The notes: generated by a model not told the origin, from the letters alone. DNA of 64,000 bases from Alphaproteobacteria bacterium (GCA_020443295.1 JAGRIJ010000066.1:16599-80598); one strand, 5' to 3'; positions 37,159 through 46,098 are shown, numbered from the stretch's first letter. Numbers and translations: made by a program.

Positions 37159-37542
37159 ATGACAGATTTTTTCGACGACGGGTCCGATGCCGACCGGGAT
37201 CACCCTTTAAAGCCTTTAAATGCCAGGGAAATCCCGAAAGATAAAACTGCCGTTGCCCTTAAGGATTCCAAGGGTGGGAAAAAAGTGCCGCGCATTGCCG
37301 CCGCGGGGCGGGGCACACTTGCCGAGAAAATCCTGCAGCTGGCGTATGAAAACGGCATTTATGTGCGCGAAGATGGCGATCTGGCGCAGCTTCTGGCCAA
37401 AATCGAGCTGGACAGCCCCATTCCCAGCGAGACGTTCCCGGCGGTCGGGGAGATCCTTTCCTATGTCTACCGGGCGAACGGACAGCCTGATCCTTTTGAC
37501 ACGGGACAGAATTTTGGCAAGAATGGAGGGATAACGGATTGA
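37159..37542 (+). CDS. FhlB-like protein (FlhB C-terminal domain paralogue)
   Basis: The 127-residue soluble protein resembles the cytosolic domain of FlhB after the cleavage site: AAGRGTLAEKILQLAYENGI, then a FLAEA-like PSETFPAVGEILSYVYRANG. It has no membrane helices and no NPTH motif. In Helicobacter and Campylobacter, FlhX/FhlB proteins of this kind can stand in for the cleaved FlhB part. The ATG at 37159 is chosen because AGGAA sits eight bases upstream; an ATG two codons earlier is too close to it. It is divergent from flgB and leads into the fliO-fliP group. Confidence 0.8.
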   Translation: MTDFFDDGSDADRDHPLKPLNAREIPKDKTAVALKDSKGGKKVPRIAAAGRGTLAEKILQLAYENGIYVREDGDLAQLLAKIELDSPIPSETFPAVGEILSYVYRANGQPDPFDTGQNFGKNGGITD

Positions 37543-37555
37543 AATCGGTGATTTT

Positions 37556-37825
37556 ATGGGCGTTGGGCGCAGTCTACAGTCGTTCGAACTGGAACTGGAG
37601 AGCATCTCACAGATCATTACCCATGCCTTCGACACGCTGCGCGAAGGAAAAGCCCCGGTGCTTAACGACCTTTCAGACCGGATCGACAGGCTTTGCCGGA
37701 ACGTTTCGGCAGCCGAGGGAGAAATTGCACGGCAATTGCAGCCCGTCATGGCGGGGATGATCCAGAGGCTGGACGAACTGGCCCTTGAAATCCAGCGCTA
37801 CCAGTCCAGCCTGAAGGAGGCGTAA
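37556..37825 (+). CDS. Small coiled-coil protein of the flagellar cluster
   Basis: An 89-residue, fully helical protein I do not recognise (SFELELESISQIITHAFDTL, then LSDRIDRLCRNVSAAEGEIA and LDELALEIQRYQSSLKEA). Size and helical character resemble export chaperones such as FlgN/FliT, but no specific match is visible. It lies 13 bases after the FhlB-like gene and seven bases before the Sel1-repeat gene, so it is in the same operon. Confidence 0.7.
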   Translation: MGVGRSLQSFELELESISQIITHAFDTLREGKAPVLNDLSDRIDRLCRNVSAAEGEIARQLQPVMAGMIQRLDELALEIQRYQSSLKEA

Positions 37826-37832
37826 TACCTTG

Positions 37833-38336
37833 ATGGGGTTTATGACACGCCGGCGCGCCTTTCACATGCTTCGCAGGGGGCGGAACCTGAAAGGGCTGTT
37901 CAAGCTGATCAAGCCTTATATCAAGGAGAAAGATCCCGACGCGCTTTATATTTATGCGTGCATCTCCCTGCCGGAATGGGGAGAAACGGAGCACAGCTTT
38001 TTCGAACGGCGCTACAAGTATCTCCGCTTCGCCGCCAGAGCCGGGAATATTGAAGCGATATACGAGATCGGGCTGGTTTTGCATACCGGGCACGGCGGAA
38101 TCGAGCAGGATAAACGCAAGGCCGCCGAGCATTTCAAGATGGCGGCGGAAAAAGGCCATCCCATGTCCAAGCTTTATTACGGGCTTGATCTTTTTTACGG
38201 GTCCTGCGGCATTCAAAAAGATGAGGTGCTGGGCATCAGCTTTGTTCATCAGGCCGTTGATGACGGTGTGCCGGATGCGCGCTATACTCTTAACAAACTT
38301 CTGAAACTTCGAGAAATCGAGCAAACGAGCCAATGA
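37833..38336 (+). CDS. Sel1-like repeat protein of the flagellar cluster
   Basis: A 167-residue protein with Sel1-type repeats: RYLRFAARAGN-like FAARAGNIEAIYEIGLVLHT, then KAAEHFKMAAEKGHPMSKLY and ISFVHQAVDDGVPDARYTLN. Such repeats are protein-binding. The N terminus is basic (TRRRAFHMLRRGRNLKGLFK). AAGGAGG is upstream of the ATG at 37833 (TTG at 37830 is also possible). Its stop overlaps the fliO start. A role in export-gate assembly is inferred only from position. Confidence 0.75.
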   Translation: MGFMTRRRAFHMLRRGRNLKGLFKLIKPYIKEKDPDALYIYACISLPEWGETEHSFFERRYKYLRFAARAGNIEAIYEIGLVLHTGHGGIEQDKRKAAEHFKMAAEKGHPMSKLYYGLDLFYGSCGIQKDEVLGISFVHQAVDDGVPDARYTLNKLLKLREIEQTSQ

Positions 38337-38659
38337 CCCCAGAGGAGCTTTTCAATATCGGGCGCATGCTCGCCGCGCTTGTTTTTGTGCTGGCTCTTAT
38401 GGGCGGGCTGGCTTTTGTTCTTAAAAAGCTCGGGCTGTCCGGACCACCGGGAACGCTTGCGGGCAAAAAGAGACTAAAGGTCATCGAGTCCCTGCCGCTG
38501 GATATGCGCCGACGGCTTGTTCTGATCCAGTGCGATGACGAGCAGCACCTTGTTATTCTGGGACCCGCGGGAGAAACACTGATTAAAACCGGGATTGCCG
38601 TTCGAAATGATCCGCCCGGCGCTCCCGCGTCCTCTGTGGATGCTTCGGCAGAATCCTGA
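38333..38659 (+). CDS. fliO: Flagellar protein FliO
   Basis: The 108-residue protein has a single N-terminal membrane helix (MLAALVFVLALMGGLAFVLK) and a cytoplasmic domain RLKVIESLPLDMRRRLVLIQ...HLVILGPAGETLI typical of FliO, an assembly factor for FliP. It overlaps the Sel1 gene stop in an ATGA and is followed 59 bases later by fliP. Confidence 0.88.
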   Translation: MTPEELFNIGRMLAALVFVLALMGGLAFVLKKLGLSGPPGTLAGKKRLKVIESLPLDMRRRLVLIQCDDEQHLVILGPAGETLIKTGIAVRNDPPGAPASSVDASAES

Positions 38660-38718
38660 TCCTTCCCTTTTCATTCCACCTGTCCTGCATGTACGATTTC
38701 TTGCAGGCAAGTTAAGTT

Positions 38719-39522
38719 ATGATTCCACGTTCTTTCAGCCCGGATAAACAGAGCGCGCGGGGAAGTTTTCTTTCATGGCGCGTGGTTGCCTGTCTTGCGT
38801 TTGTTTTCCTCGTTTGTTTCAGCCTGCCTGCCGAAGCCCAGAATATTTCAGTCGACTTCGGAGACGAAGGCGATCCGACCGCCAGCGGACGGATTATTCA
38901 GATCGTCGCCCTTCTGACGGTTCTTTCGCTTGCCCCGTCCATCCTGATCATGATGACGTGTTTTACACGGATTATCATCGTCTTGTCGTTTCTGCGCACC
39001 GCGATCGGCATTCAGCAGACGCCGCCGAATACCGTCATGATTTCGCTGGCGCTGTTCCTGACGTTTTTTATCATGACGCCGACCCTGCAGGCTGCGTATC
39101 AAAGCGGGATCAAGCCCCTGATCGACGGAAAGATCGACGAAATGACGGCCTTCGACAAAACGACGGCACCGTTTAAAACGTTCATGCTGAACAATACACG
39201 GACCAAAGACCTGAATCTTTTTGTGGGGTTGAGTAAATCCGGACCGTTCGACTCTCCTGATGCGATCCCGCTTCAGATCGTGATCCCCTCTTTCATGATC
39301 TCCGAGCTTCACCGTGCGTTCGAGATCGGGTTCATGCTCTTTTTGCCGTTCCTGATTATCGATCTCGTGACCGCATCCATCCTGATGTCCATGGGGATGA
39401 TGATGCTTCCGCCGGTTACCGTCTCGCTCCCCTTCAAGATTATTTTCTTTGTCCTCGTGGAGGGATGGTCGCTGGTGGCTGGGGCATTGGTTCAGAGCTT
39501 TGATATACCGGCCATTCCCTGA
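38719..39522 (+). CDS. fliP: Flagellar export protein FliP
   Basis: The 267-residue core of the export gate has a cleavable signal peptide (VVACLAFVFLVCFSLPAEAQ). FliP signatures follow: VLSFLRTAIGIQQTPPNTVM, the LFVGLSKSG region, IPLQIVIPSFMISELHRAFE and SILMSMGMMMLPPVTVSLPF. It is the last gene of this plus-strand group. Its 3' end overlaps the convergent small membrane-protein ORF by 83 bases. Confidence 0.97.
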   Translation: MIPRSFSPDKQSARGSFLSWRVVACLAFVFLVCFSLPAEAQNISVDFGDEGDPTASGRIIQIVALLTVLSLAPSILIMMTCFTRIIIVLSFLRTAIGIQQTPPNTVMISLALFLTFFIMTPTLQAAYQSGIKPLIDGKIDEMTAFDKTTAPFKTFMLNNTRTKDLNLFVGLSKSGPFDSPDAIPLQIVIPSFMISELHRAFEIGFMLFLPFLIIDLVTASILMSMGMMMLPPVTVSLPFKIIFFVLVEGWSLVAGALVQSFDIPAIP

Positions 39523-39811
39523 GCGCCGATGCTGCGATCAGATAGACAAGGCCCATGGTGACTATGCTCAGAAGCATCAGGATCACCATGTTCATTTCAT
39601 CAGTTTTCTTGCGGGATGTTTTTTCGATCTCGAAGAGTTCGTCGATCAGGCTCGCTATTATCGCTTCCTTTTCCTGCTCCGAGGGATCGGCATTATGGCT
39701 CTCGTCTGCAGCCTGAACACTTTCCTGCGGATCGGCGGCCGGGCTCCATTCACTTTCCACCCGGCGGGGCAGTTTGCGATTCCCCGGATGTTTCCTGCGA
39801 CTTATAAGCAT
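39440..39811 (-). CDS. Possible small single-pass membrane protein
   Basis: A 123-residue open frame: basic N terminus, acidic helix (EQEKEAIIASLIDELFEIEK), then a hydrophobic segment MVILMLLSIVTMGLVYLIAA and a proline-rich tail. The composition looks protein-like, but it overlaps the 3' end of fliP (antisense, 83 bases) and the 3' end of the TPR gene (62 bases). It could be the last gene of the MotB-like/TPR operon or a chance frame. Confidence 0.45.
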   Translation of the reverse strand: MLISRRKHPGNRKLPRRVESEWSPAADPQESVQAADESHNADPSEQEKEAIIASLIDELFEIEKTSRKKTDEMNMVILMLLSIVTMGLVYLIAASALREWPVYQSSEPMPQPPATIPPRGQRK

Positions 39812-42800
39812 CTAAAAATTCCTTAAACAAATCCACTTCGGAAACAACCGACATCAATGTTTCCCTGTCCGCCAGCACTGTATTCCGGCGCGGGCGCGTA
39901 ATGACTTCAAACTGATGCGCCTTCGGCGTTCCGGACATCGCTTTCTGATATCTTTCACGCAAATTGGCTATGGCGATCCGGTCATTCGATAAATTGAGGG
40001 CCACAGCCAAGTTCATGATAACCTGCGATTGTTTTTCGGTCAAAGGTCCGGATGCGCCCGGATGCTGATCTTCGAGTACCTGCGCAAGGGCGTCCGCCGC
40101 CTCCGCCCAATAACCCGCCTGCCAGGAGATATCCGCCCGCAGGCGATTAACATCCGGAGCGCCTTTCATATCCTTGAGCAAAGCCAGAGCCTGCTCGGCG
40201 CGGTTATCCTGCGCATAGGCACGGCTGTGCAGCAGGATCATGTCGCGCAGCATTTCCTCTTTTTTCGGGCCTTCGGGCAGGAGTTTGACCGTATTTTGCA
40301 TCTTATCCAATGTTTGCAGGGCTTTCTGGGGCTGGCGATCGAGAAGGTAGATAACGGTCAGCCTTTTTGCGACCTGCGCCTTTTCTTCTCCCTTGAGACG
40401 GTGGTTGACCTGGTTTTCCAGAAGGTTTGCTGCGCGGGCCAGAAGGTCTGCCTTGACCAGATGCTCCGCGAGATTGCGCACCAGCCTGTCCCCTGTTTCA
40501 CCCGGGGGGGTGAGTTCGCTGAACTGCTCATAGAGAGCGATCGCATCCAAAGCGCTGAGATTTTTGAGATCCGGCCCTAGAAACAGGTCGGCGAATGTTT
40601 TGCTCATGTCTGCGGCGACTCGCCTTCCGAGTTCCGTTTCTCCGGCCACCTCAGCGGCGTCGCGCATGATGCCGAGGCCTTTCACATATTCTTTCTTTTT
40701 GAAATAGGCATTGCCCAGCCAGTAATTTACAAGAGCCTCGATTTCGTCGCCGCGCCAGGCATAGCGCAGCCGTTCGAGACGATCGATGACCTTGTCGTTG
40801 GTGATGGCGCCCTCCTCGTCCAGAAGCCGCGTAATCGCCAGCCCCGCCTTTACACGGAAAAGATCGTCCTTTCCTGTTTCCAGCTCTTTCCAGATATCCA
40901 GCGCCTTCTGCTTTTGTCCTTTCTGGCGTGCCGACTCGCCGCGCAGATAGGACAGGGACGCCTTCATCGGTTCATCGAGTTCCGACTTGTAATAATCCAC
41001 CAGAGCCAGAAGTTCGTCCGCCTTGTCGATCCGGCCCGCACGCAAGAGAACTTCGGCAAGGACCAACGCAAGGCGCCGGCTGACCAGCCCCGGATATTCG
41101 TAAAAGGCAGCAAGATTTTCAGGGAGAACGTCGATGGCTTGCTGCCAATCCCCCAGATCTGCCAGTACATAGGCTTTCCAGTATCCGACTTCCAGATACG
41201 GTTTGAGTTCCTCGCGTTGCAAATCGGCAAGGGCAATGTCGCTTTTACCATCAAAGGCGTTGGCCATGCCGCGCAGCGCTATGAATTCAGGATTCTTTAC
41301 GATATCGGGAAGCTCCTGCCCCGCGAAGTTCAGGAATCCCAAGGCCTCCGCTCCCATGCCGCTCAAAAGGTAAGCCTTGGCCAACGCGATCAAATCTTCG
41401 GCTCTTGAGGCTTTCGAGTATTCAGGCAGAGAGGCCAGAACGATGTTCTTGTTATGCTCCAATGAATCGAAAGGGATTCTTTGCCATTCGGCGAAGTTAA
41501 AAATGCGCGGCCCCGTATCCGCCGCCGCGGAGCCTTTATAGGGAGAGGGCGGTCCTTCGCTATCCATTAGCGCACTGCCGATGACTTTTTCTGGAAGAAG
41601 GGCCAAGCCCCCCGGACGGGTAATTTCAACCCCCTGTTCGGTCAGATCCACGCTGAGATCGTCGACTTTTGGCAAGACAGCCAGCCCCACTACCGACTTC
41701 AGCAGAGTGAAATCCACGAAATCCTGAGCGGGGCCCGTGTACTGGTCTGCATTCTTCACGGTTACGATGCTGAGTTTTTGCCCCGATTGCGGATCGGTCA
41801 TTTCCAGAACCGTTCCGAAATCTTTCAAGGGGATGACCAGCTTTCCTCCGCGTGAGAAATTGCCGCCACGGGTTATTCGTTTGGGTTCAACGGGTTCGAG
41901 TTTTAAGTCCTGCTTGTCGAGAATGACTTTCCACGACAGTTCGCCGCCCTTGGCCTTGATCTGATAGCCGGAGGGGGCGGATGTCCGGTACGCGCGGCCC
42001 CCTTCGAGCGGCTGATCCTTCATCTCCCCGAAAATATATGGCGTCTTGCTGTTAATCACGGGTTTCAAGTGGCCGGAATCCCGATCCGTAACAAGCCAGA
42101 GATCCCCCCTATTCTCGAATACCGCCAAGCCGACGGAGGATGTGGATGTGACCGTCAGCACGTGCATCGCGGCAGGGTCCGCTTCGATTTTCGGCGGGGC
42201 TTGCTCCGTTTTCGCGGCTGTATTTTCTTCTTTCTTTTCCGTTTCAGCAGGTTTTGGCTCTTCGAGTTTTTCCTGGGCCGGGGGTTTTGATTTCAATTCG
42301 CTTTGAGGAACGAGCTTATAATTCAGATTGGTTGTTGTCCGGGGTTCGAGATCGGGCATCACAAACCCTTCGTTTTTTTCCGGCGGCCTTAGGGTATATG
42401 CCTCACGGGCTTTCTCATCCGGGGGGCTGGAATGAGGCAGTTCCTTCGGGATCGCCGCTTGTGTCTCTGGCTGAGGCGGAGGCCTGAACTCCTGTACAGG
42501 CGGTGTTTTTTCGACCGCCGTTTCGGGCTGCTGCGGAGCCGGAGCGGCAGGCGTCTTTTCCACAGGCTGAGCTTCGGGTTCTTTCTGCGCTACTTTTTCC
42601 GGTTCCGGGGCGGGTTCCGGCTTTTCTTCTGTTTTTTGGGCTTCTGGTTTTTGGGTTTCGGGTTTTTTCTCGGGCACGATCACCGGCCCGGTCTTCGCCA
42701 CTTCCTGTTGCTGCGGGAGCGGTTTTGTCTCTTCAGCTTTTTTAGGTTCCTGCTTCGAAGGAGCGTAAACATCAACAACGATGCGGTTTCCCGACAATAG

Positions 42801-43133
42801 AAACGCGTTCACCTTGCTTTTATCGGGAATGATCATCGAGACTGTCAGCGGATCGTTCTTGATGACCCGAAATCCCGTGACATTGGCCAGCTTTGAAGGG
42901 TCGAACCCCGAAAGATCCGTTTTTCCCTGTTCCTTAAAGCGGATAATCAGAAGTTTTTCATGGCTTTGGTCAAGCGAATAGTCCACGGCGCGGCCCCAGT
43001 CAAAGACCACGCGCGAGTAATCCTCATGCTCCCCCGATCTCACCGCAATTTTCTGCTGGGCAAGGGCCAGTCGGGGGCACGCAAGAGAAAACAAAAGGAC
43101 CAGAACTGAAAAGCTTAAAAAAAATCTTTTCAT
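39750..43133 (-). CDS. Large exported AMIN-like / TPR-repeat protein
   Basis: The 1127-residue protein has a signal peptide (FFLSFSVLVLLFSLACPRLA). An N-terminal domain resembles the AMIN fold (SRVVFDWGRAVDYSLDQSHE, LLIIRFKEQGKTDL, GNRIVVDVYAPS), residues about 27-130. A long proline/glutamate-rich linker runs to about 320. A beta-rich region follows (about 330-540), then a long run of TPR-like helical repeats (about 560-1090). I do not recognise a named family. It follows the MotB-like pair on the same strand, so a periplasmic scaffold near the motor is a reasonable inference. Confidence 0.8.
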   Translation of the reverse strand: MKRFFLSFSVLVLLFSLACPRLALAQQKIAVRSGEHEDYSRVVFDWGRAVDYSLDQSHEKLLIIRFKEQGKTDLSGFDPSKLANVTGFRVIKNDPLTVSMIIPDKSKVNAFLLSGNRIVVDVYAPSKQEPKKAEETKPLPQQQEVAKTGPVIVPEKKPETQKPEAQKTEEKPEPAPEPEKVAQKEPEAQPVEKTPAAPAPQQPETAVEKTPPVQEFRPPPQPETQAAIPKELPHSSPPDEKAREAYTLRPPEKNEGFVMPDLEPRTTTNLNYKLVPQSELKSKPPAQEKLEEPKPAETEKKEENTAAKTEQAPPKIEADPAAMHVLTVTSTSSVGLAVFENRGDLWLVTDRDSGHLKPVINSKTPYIFGEMKDQPLEGGRAYRTSAPSGYQIKAKGGELSWKVILDKQDLKLEPVEPKRITRGGNFSRGGKLVIPLKDFGTVLEMTDPQSGQKLSIVTVKNADQYTGPAQDFVDFTLLKSVVGLAVLPKVDDLSVDLTEQGVEITRPGGLALLPEKVIGSALMDSEGPPSPYKGSAAADTGPRIFNFAEWQRIPFDSLEHNKNIVLASLPEYSKASRAEDLIALAKAYLLSGMGAEALGFLNFAGQELPDIVKNPEFIALRGMANAFDGKSDIALADLQREELKPYLEVGYWKAYVLADLGDWQQAIDVLPENLAAFYEYPGLVSRRLALVLAEVLLRAGRIDKADELLALVDYYKSELDEPMKASLSYLRGESARQKGQKQKALDIWKELETGKDDLFRVKAGLAITRLLDEEGAITNDKVIDRLERLRYAWRGDEIEALVNYWLGNAYFKKKEYVKGLGIMRDAAEVAGETELGRRVAADMSKTFADLFLGPDLKNLSALDAIALYEQFSELTPPGETGDRLVRNLAEHLVKADLLARAANLLENQVNHRLKGEEKAQVAKRLTVIYLLDRQPQKALQTLDKMQNTVKLLPEGPKKEEMLRDMILLHSRAYAQDNRAEQALALLKDMKGAPDVNRLRADISWQAGYWAEAADALAQVLEDQHPGASGPLTEKQSQVIMNLAVALNLSNDRIAIANLRERYQKAMSGTPKAHQFEVITRPRRNTVLADRETLMSVVSEVDLFKEFLDAYKSQETSGESQTAPPGGK

Positions 43134-43189
43134 GTCATCAGGTTGCCACAGGTATCCCTTGCGGTCCAGTGGGTTTGCTTGACGGGCGT

Positions 43190-44014
43190 TCAGGGCTGCT
43201 CGAAGATCAGCAATTCGCGCTCTATGCCGTTATCCCGCAAGATCACGATGTCCACCCGGTCCGGTTCTGCCGTGCCTTCCTCGGTGCGGGCGCTTGAAAG
43301 GCCGCGGACGACGATCTCCTTGCCATACCCGTTCCGGTGCATGAAATTTGCCACCTGCGTTGCCCGGTCCAACGAAAAAGACCAGCCTTCAGCCGGTTCC
43401 GCGCCCGTCCCGCTTACCGTTTTCGGGTCGGCGTGAGCGACAACTTCCACACGGTTTTTGATCCGCGCCAGAACATCGCCCAGCGCAATCAGCGCGGCGC
43501 GGCTTTCCGCTTTTTGTTCAGGGCTGGAATTTTCGATAATAACATCAGCGGGCAAAGAGACGATCAGACGGTCACGCTGCTGGTTTATGGCATAGTCTTT
43601 TATGTCCTGTTTTGCATAAACCTCCTCGATCAGCCCCTTCAGGTACGGCAGCCCCAGCGCACGCGCCAGATCGACCTTGTCGATCGTTATCGTATCGAGC
43701 GGACCGGCAAAATAAGGTTTTCCATACGATTTTGTGAATTCACTGCTCAGAGAGGCGGAAATTTGCTTCCATTTATCCTCTTCGGGCCGCGACATCGCAT
43801 AAGTAAGGACGAAAAAGGTCAGCATCAGGGCAACGACATCGGTAATTGTGACCAGCCAGAGCTTGACCTCCTCCTCGATCGCATCAATGTCCTGAACATA
43901 TTTTGAATAGCCCTGAAAAGGCATGCTTCCCGCTTTCTTTTTCTTCAGGGCCGGTGTTTCTTCTGCGACATGTTCTTCGGGCGGAAGGGTTTCTTCTTCG
44001 AAATTCTCGTTCAC
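43190..44014 (-). CDS. motB: MotB-like flagellar motor protein (OmpA domain)
   Basis: The 274-residue protein has one membrane helix (52-74) containing an aspartate in TITDVVALMLTFFVLTYAMS, in the place of the proton-binding Asp of MotB. The C-terminal OmpA-like peptidoglycan-binding domain is about 145-270 (IENSSPEQKAESRAALIALG and SLDRATQVANFMHRNGYG). The N terminus is longer and more acidic than usual. It starts with GTG overlapping the stop of the upstream MotB-like gene. No motA is present in the window. Confidence 0.8.
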   Translation of the reverse strand: MNENFEEETLPPEEHVAEETPALKKKKAGSMPFQGYSKYVQDIDAIEEEVKLWLVTITDVVALMLTFFVLTYAMSRPEEDKWKQISASLSSEFTKSYGKPYFAGPLDTITIDKVDLARALGLPYLKGLIEEVYAKQDIKDYAINQQRDRLIVSLPADVIIENSSPEQKAESRAALIALGDVLARIKNRVEVVAHADPKTVSGTGAEPAEGWSFSLDRATQVANFMHRNGYGKEIVVRGLSSARTEEGTAEPDRVDIVILRDNGIERELLIFEQP

Positions 44015-44694
44015 AGCTTTCCGGCCTCCCCGTCCTTAGGAACCGGTTTGAGCGGCATATCGCGCACGAAGTATATATTTATGTAGCCGTTTTCCCCTTT
44101 TTCAAGGCCAGCACTTAACAGCTTTTTCGGTATTCCCCTGTCTTCGAGTTTCTGCGCAAAACCGGAGACCTGATCCAGTTTTTTCCTGAAAACTTCAGGA
44201 TTGGCCGAAGACATGTCCCCCGGGTCTTCGGGCGTGCTTAAAAGCATATCCATACGATACGGGATTCCCCTGTCGCTGCTCTGAAGAAGGGCAATCAGAG
44301 TGGGGAGAAATTTTCCTTTTTCTCCACGATAGTTGCCCCCTCCCCTTCCTTCATCGTCTGCGGCCACTTCTATACCCTGCGCGAAGGACCCCACAGGCAA
44401 GCGGATGCGCATCATATTCCCCAAGCGGTTCCGCTTGGCCTGAACGTCCGTCAGATGCGTTGTGAAAAGGGATTCGATCCGCTCAAGGGAATCCCCTTCG
44501 CCTTTGAGAGCCACGTCAACAAATTCAGCTAAAGGCGCCTGCCCCTGTTCCAGCGTCTTTCCCGAGAAGGCCAGCGAAAGGCTGCGGAGAACCGGCTGCG
44601 CCTTTGTCTGCTCAAAACCTGAATTGCTGTTCATGATGATAAAGAACGAAAGCAACATCAGGAATAAGGAAAGGGAGAGATACTGGTTAGCCAT
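44011..44694 (-). CDS. MotB-like protein lacking the proton-binding aspartate
   Basis: A 227-residue protein with one N-terminal membrane helix (YLSLSLFLMLLSFFIIMNS) followed by a region (about 40-225) arranged like the plug and OmpA domain of its neighbour (MRIRLPVGSFAQGIEV, YRMDMLLS, LEDRGIPKKLLSAGLE). No acidic residue occurs in the helix, so it should not conduct protons by itself. The ATG at 44694 is chosen; a TTG eight codons earlier is possible. It is first in the operon MotB-like, MotB, TPR protein, just after a terminator. Confidence 0.72.
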   Translation of the reverse strand: MANQYLSLSLFLMLLSFFIIMNSNSGFEQTKAQPVLRSLSLAFSGKTLEQGQAPLAEFVDVALKGEGDSLERIESLFTTHLTDVQAKRNRLGNMMRIRLPVGSFAQGIEVAADDEGRGGGNYRGEKGKFLPTLIALLQSSDRGIPYRMDMLLSTPEDPGDMSSANPEVFRKKLDQVSGFAQKLEDRGIPKKLLSAGLEKGENGYINIYFVRDMPLKPVPKDGEAGKL

Positions 44695-44746
44695 GACGAA
44701 TCGAGCCGGGAGAAACAAAGCTTGATGTCAGCATATATAAGATGGG

Positions 44747-44777
44747 AAAAAAAAGCGAACCGTATAACGATTCGCTT
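44747..44777 (-). terminator. Rho-independent terminator after cheZ
   Basis: On the minus strand AAGCGAA / TTCGCTT forms a seven-base perfect stem with an 11-base loop, followed by eight T. It separates the cheY-cheZ transcript from the MotB-like operon, implying a separate promoter for the latter; TATATATG lies just downstream. Confidence 0.8.
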
Positions 44778-44853
44778 CAAGTGCTGGAAGTAAACTTTAA
44801 AAAACTTACTCGGAAATAACTCAGAACTAGATGCACTCATTCAGGAGATACGC

Positions 44854-45471
44854 TTACTGGCCATCAAGTTCCGCGAGAAGCTTGTCGATTTCATCCTGTG
44901 AAACCGCTTTTTGCGGCAATTGCGGACCGTTCAGCAACCTGGCATCCCCAACACGTTTATCCTCATGCTCTCCCGAGCCTTGCGCTTTATCGCCCAGAAG
45001 AGAAATCAGATGCCCCACACGCTCTTCGATACTTCTGAGCGTTTTTACGACCTTCGTAATGCGCTGGCCCGTAATGTCCTGAAAGGAACAGGCCTCGAAT
45101 ATTTTCATCACTTCCTCGTTGATCTTGTCCGCCGGCGCTCCGCCGACCTCTCCGGCTGCCGTCTGGATCGCATCGCACGAGTCCATGATCGTTGCCGTAG
45201 CTGCCGCTGTGGCTTCGACTACCGCGTCAAGTTCGTCGGTTGCCGTCGGGATATCCTTGCTGCGGATGTCCCCCGGACGCGCCATGCCGATTTCCCGGCG
45301 GGATTCCTCAATTACTTTTTTGAGATCGATGAGTTCCTGAAAAATCGATTCACGCGTCAGGCTTCCGGCCTTTTCGACCTTATCGAGCATAGAGCCGATA
45401 ATTTTAACCAGCTTGTCCCGTTTGGATACGCCGCTTTCAGCTTCTTTTTTTGGCGCCAGATTCTCGCTCAT
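44854..45471 (-). CDS. cheZ: Chemotaxis phosphatase CheZ
   Basis: The 205-residue protein dephosphorylates CheY-P. The catalytic motif is in FEACSFQDITGQRITKVVKT near 130 (acidic residue and glutamine in the DxxxQ spacing), within the long four-helix hairpin. The C-terminal SQDEIDKLLAELDGQ is the CheY-binding helix. It is 26 bases downstream of cheY and ends in a strong terminator. Confidence 0.92.
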   Translation of the reverse strand: MSENLAPKKEAESGVSKRDKLVKIIGSMLDKVEKAGSLTRESIFQELIDLKKVIEESRREIGMARPGDIRSKDIPTATDELDAVVEATAAATATIMDSCDAIQTAAGEVGGAPADKINEEVMKIFEACSFQDITGQRITKVVKTLRSIEERVGHLISLLGDKAQGSGEHEDKRVGDARLLNGPQLPQKAVSQDEIDKLLAELDGQ

Positions 45472-45497
45472 TATCCATGGTCTCCTGTGGGTTCCGA

Positions 45498-45887
45498 TCA
45501 GAATTCGCCCAGAACGGAAGCGATCTTGGTTTTGAGAGTTTCTGCGTTAAAAGGTTTGACGATATAGTTATTCACTCCGGCCTGTTTTGCAGCGACCACA
45601 TTCTCGGTCTTGCTTTCGGCTGTCACCATAATGAAAGGCACATTTTTATAAGCCGCCTCAGAACCCCGTACCTGCTTGAGCAGTTCAAGCCCGGTCATCG
45701 GTTCCATGTTCCAGTCAGAAATGACAAGGCCGTATTCCTTGTTCTTGATCTTTTCGAGAGCCGCGGTTCCGTCCGTCGCTTCATCGACGTTGTCGAATCC
45801 AAGCTGCTTGAGCAGGTTCTTGATAATCCTGAGCATGGTCGTGTAATCATCAACGATCAGGATATTGATACTCTTGTTAACAGACAC
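45498..45887 (-). CDS. cheY: Chemotaxis response regulator CheY
   Basis: The 129-residue single receiver domain has ILIVDDYTTMLRIIKNLLKQ at the acidic pocket, the phosphorylatable aspartate in GLVISDWNMEPMTGLELL near 57, and the lysine in NYIVKPFNAETLKTKI. It starts with GTG preceded by AGGAGAC. It is paired with cheZ and follows the fliL-fliM-motE block. Confidence 0.95.
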   Translation of the reverse strand: MSVNKSINILIVDDYTTMLRIIKNLLKQLGFDNVDEATDGTAALEKIKNKEYGLVISDWNMEPMTGLELLKQVRGSEAAYKNVPFIMVTAESKTENVVAAKQAGVNNYIVKPFNAETLKTKIASVLGEF

Positions 45888-46068
45888 GATTTGTCTCCTT
45901 GTAATAGATCAAACGTTTCCAGCGGGGTTACTTGAGCGTGTTTGAAAAATTGGCCTTCCGTAAGGCATTATGGATGCAAATAGTTAACGCAACGTAAGCA
46001 GAATAAAAAATCCCTCTTACTTTAGCCGGAAATCCGGTTTCTCATAGGATCCTTTTGATCCCGAGGAT

Positions 46069-46089
46069 AAAAAGCATATTCATGTATGC
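46069..46089 (-). terminator. Weak hairpin terminator after motE
   Basis: On the minus strand GCATA / TATGC (five bases, six-base loop) followed by TTTTT, ten bases after the motE stop. The stem is short and AT-rich, so partial read-through to cheY is likely. Confidence 0.35.
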
Positions 46090-46098
46090 ATATTTTAA

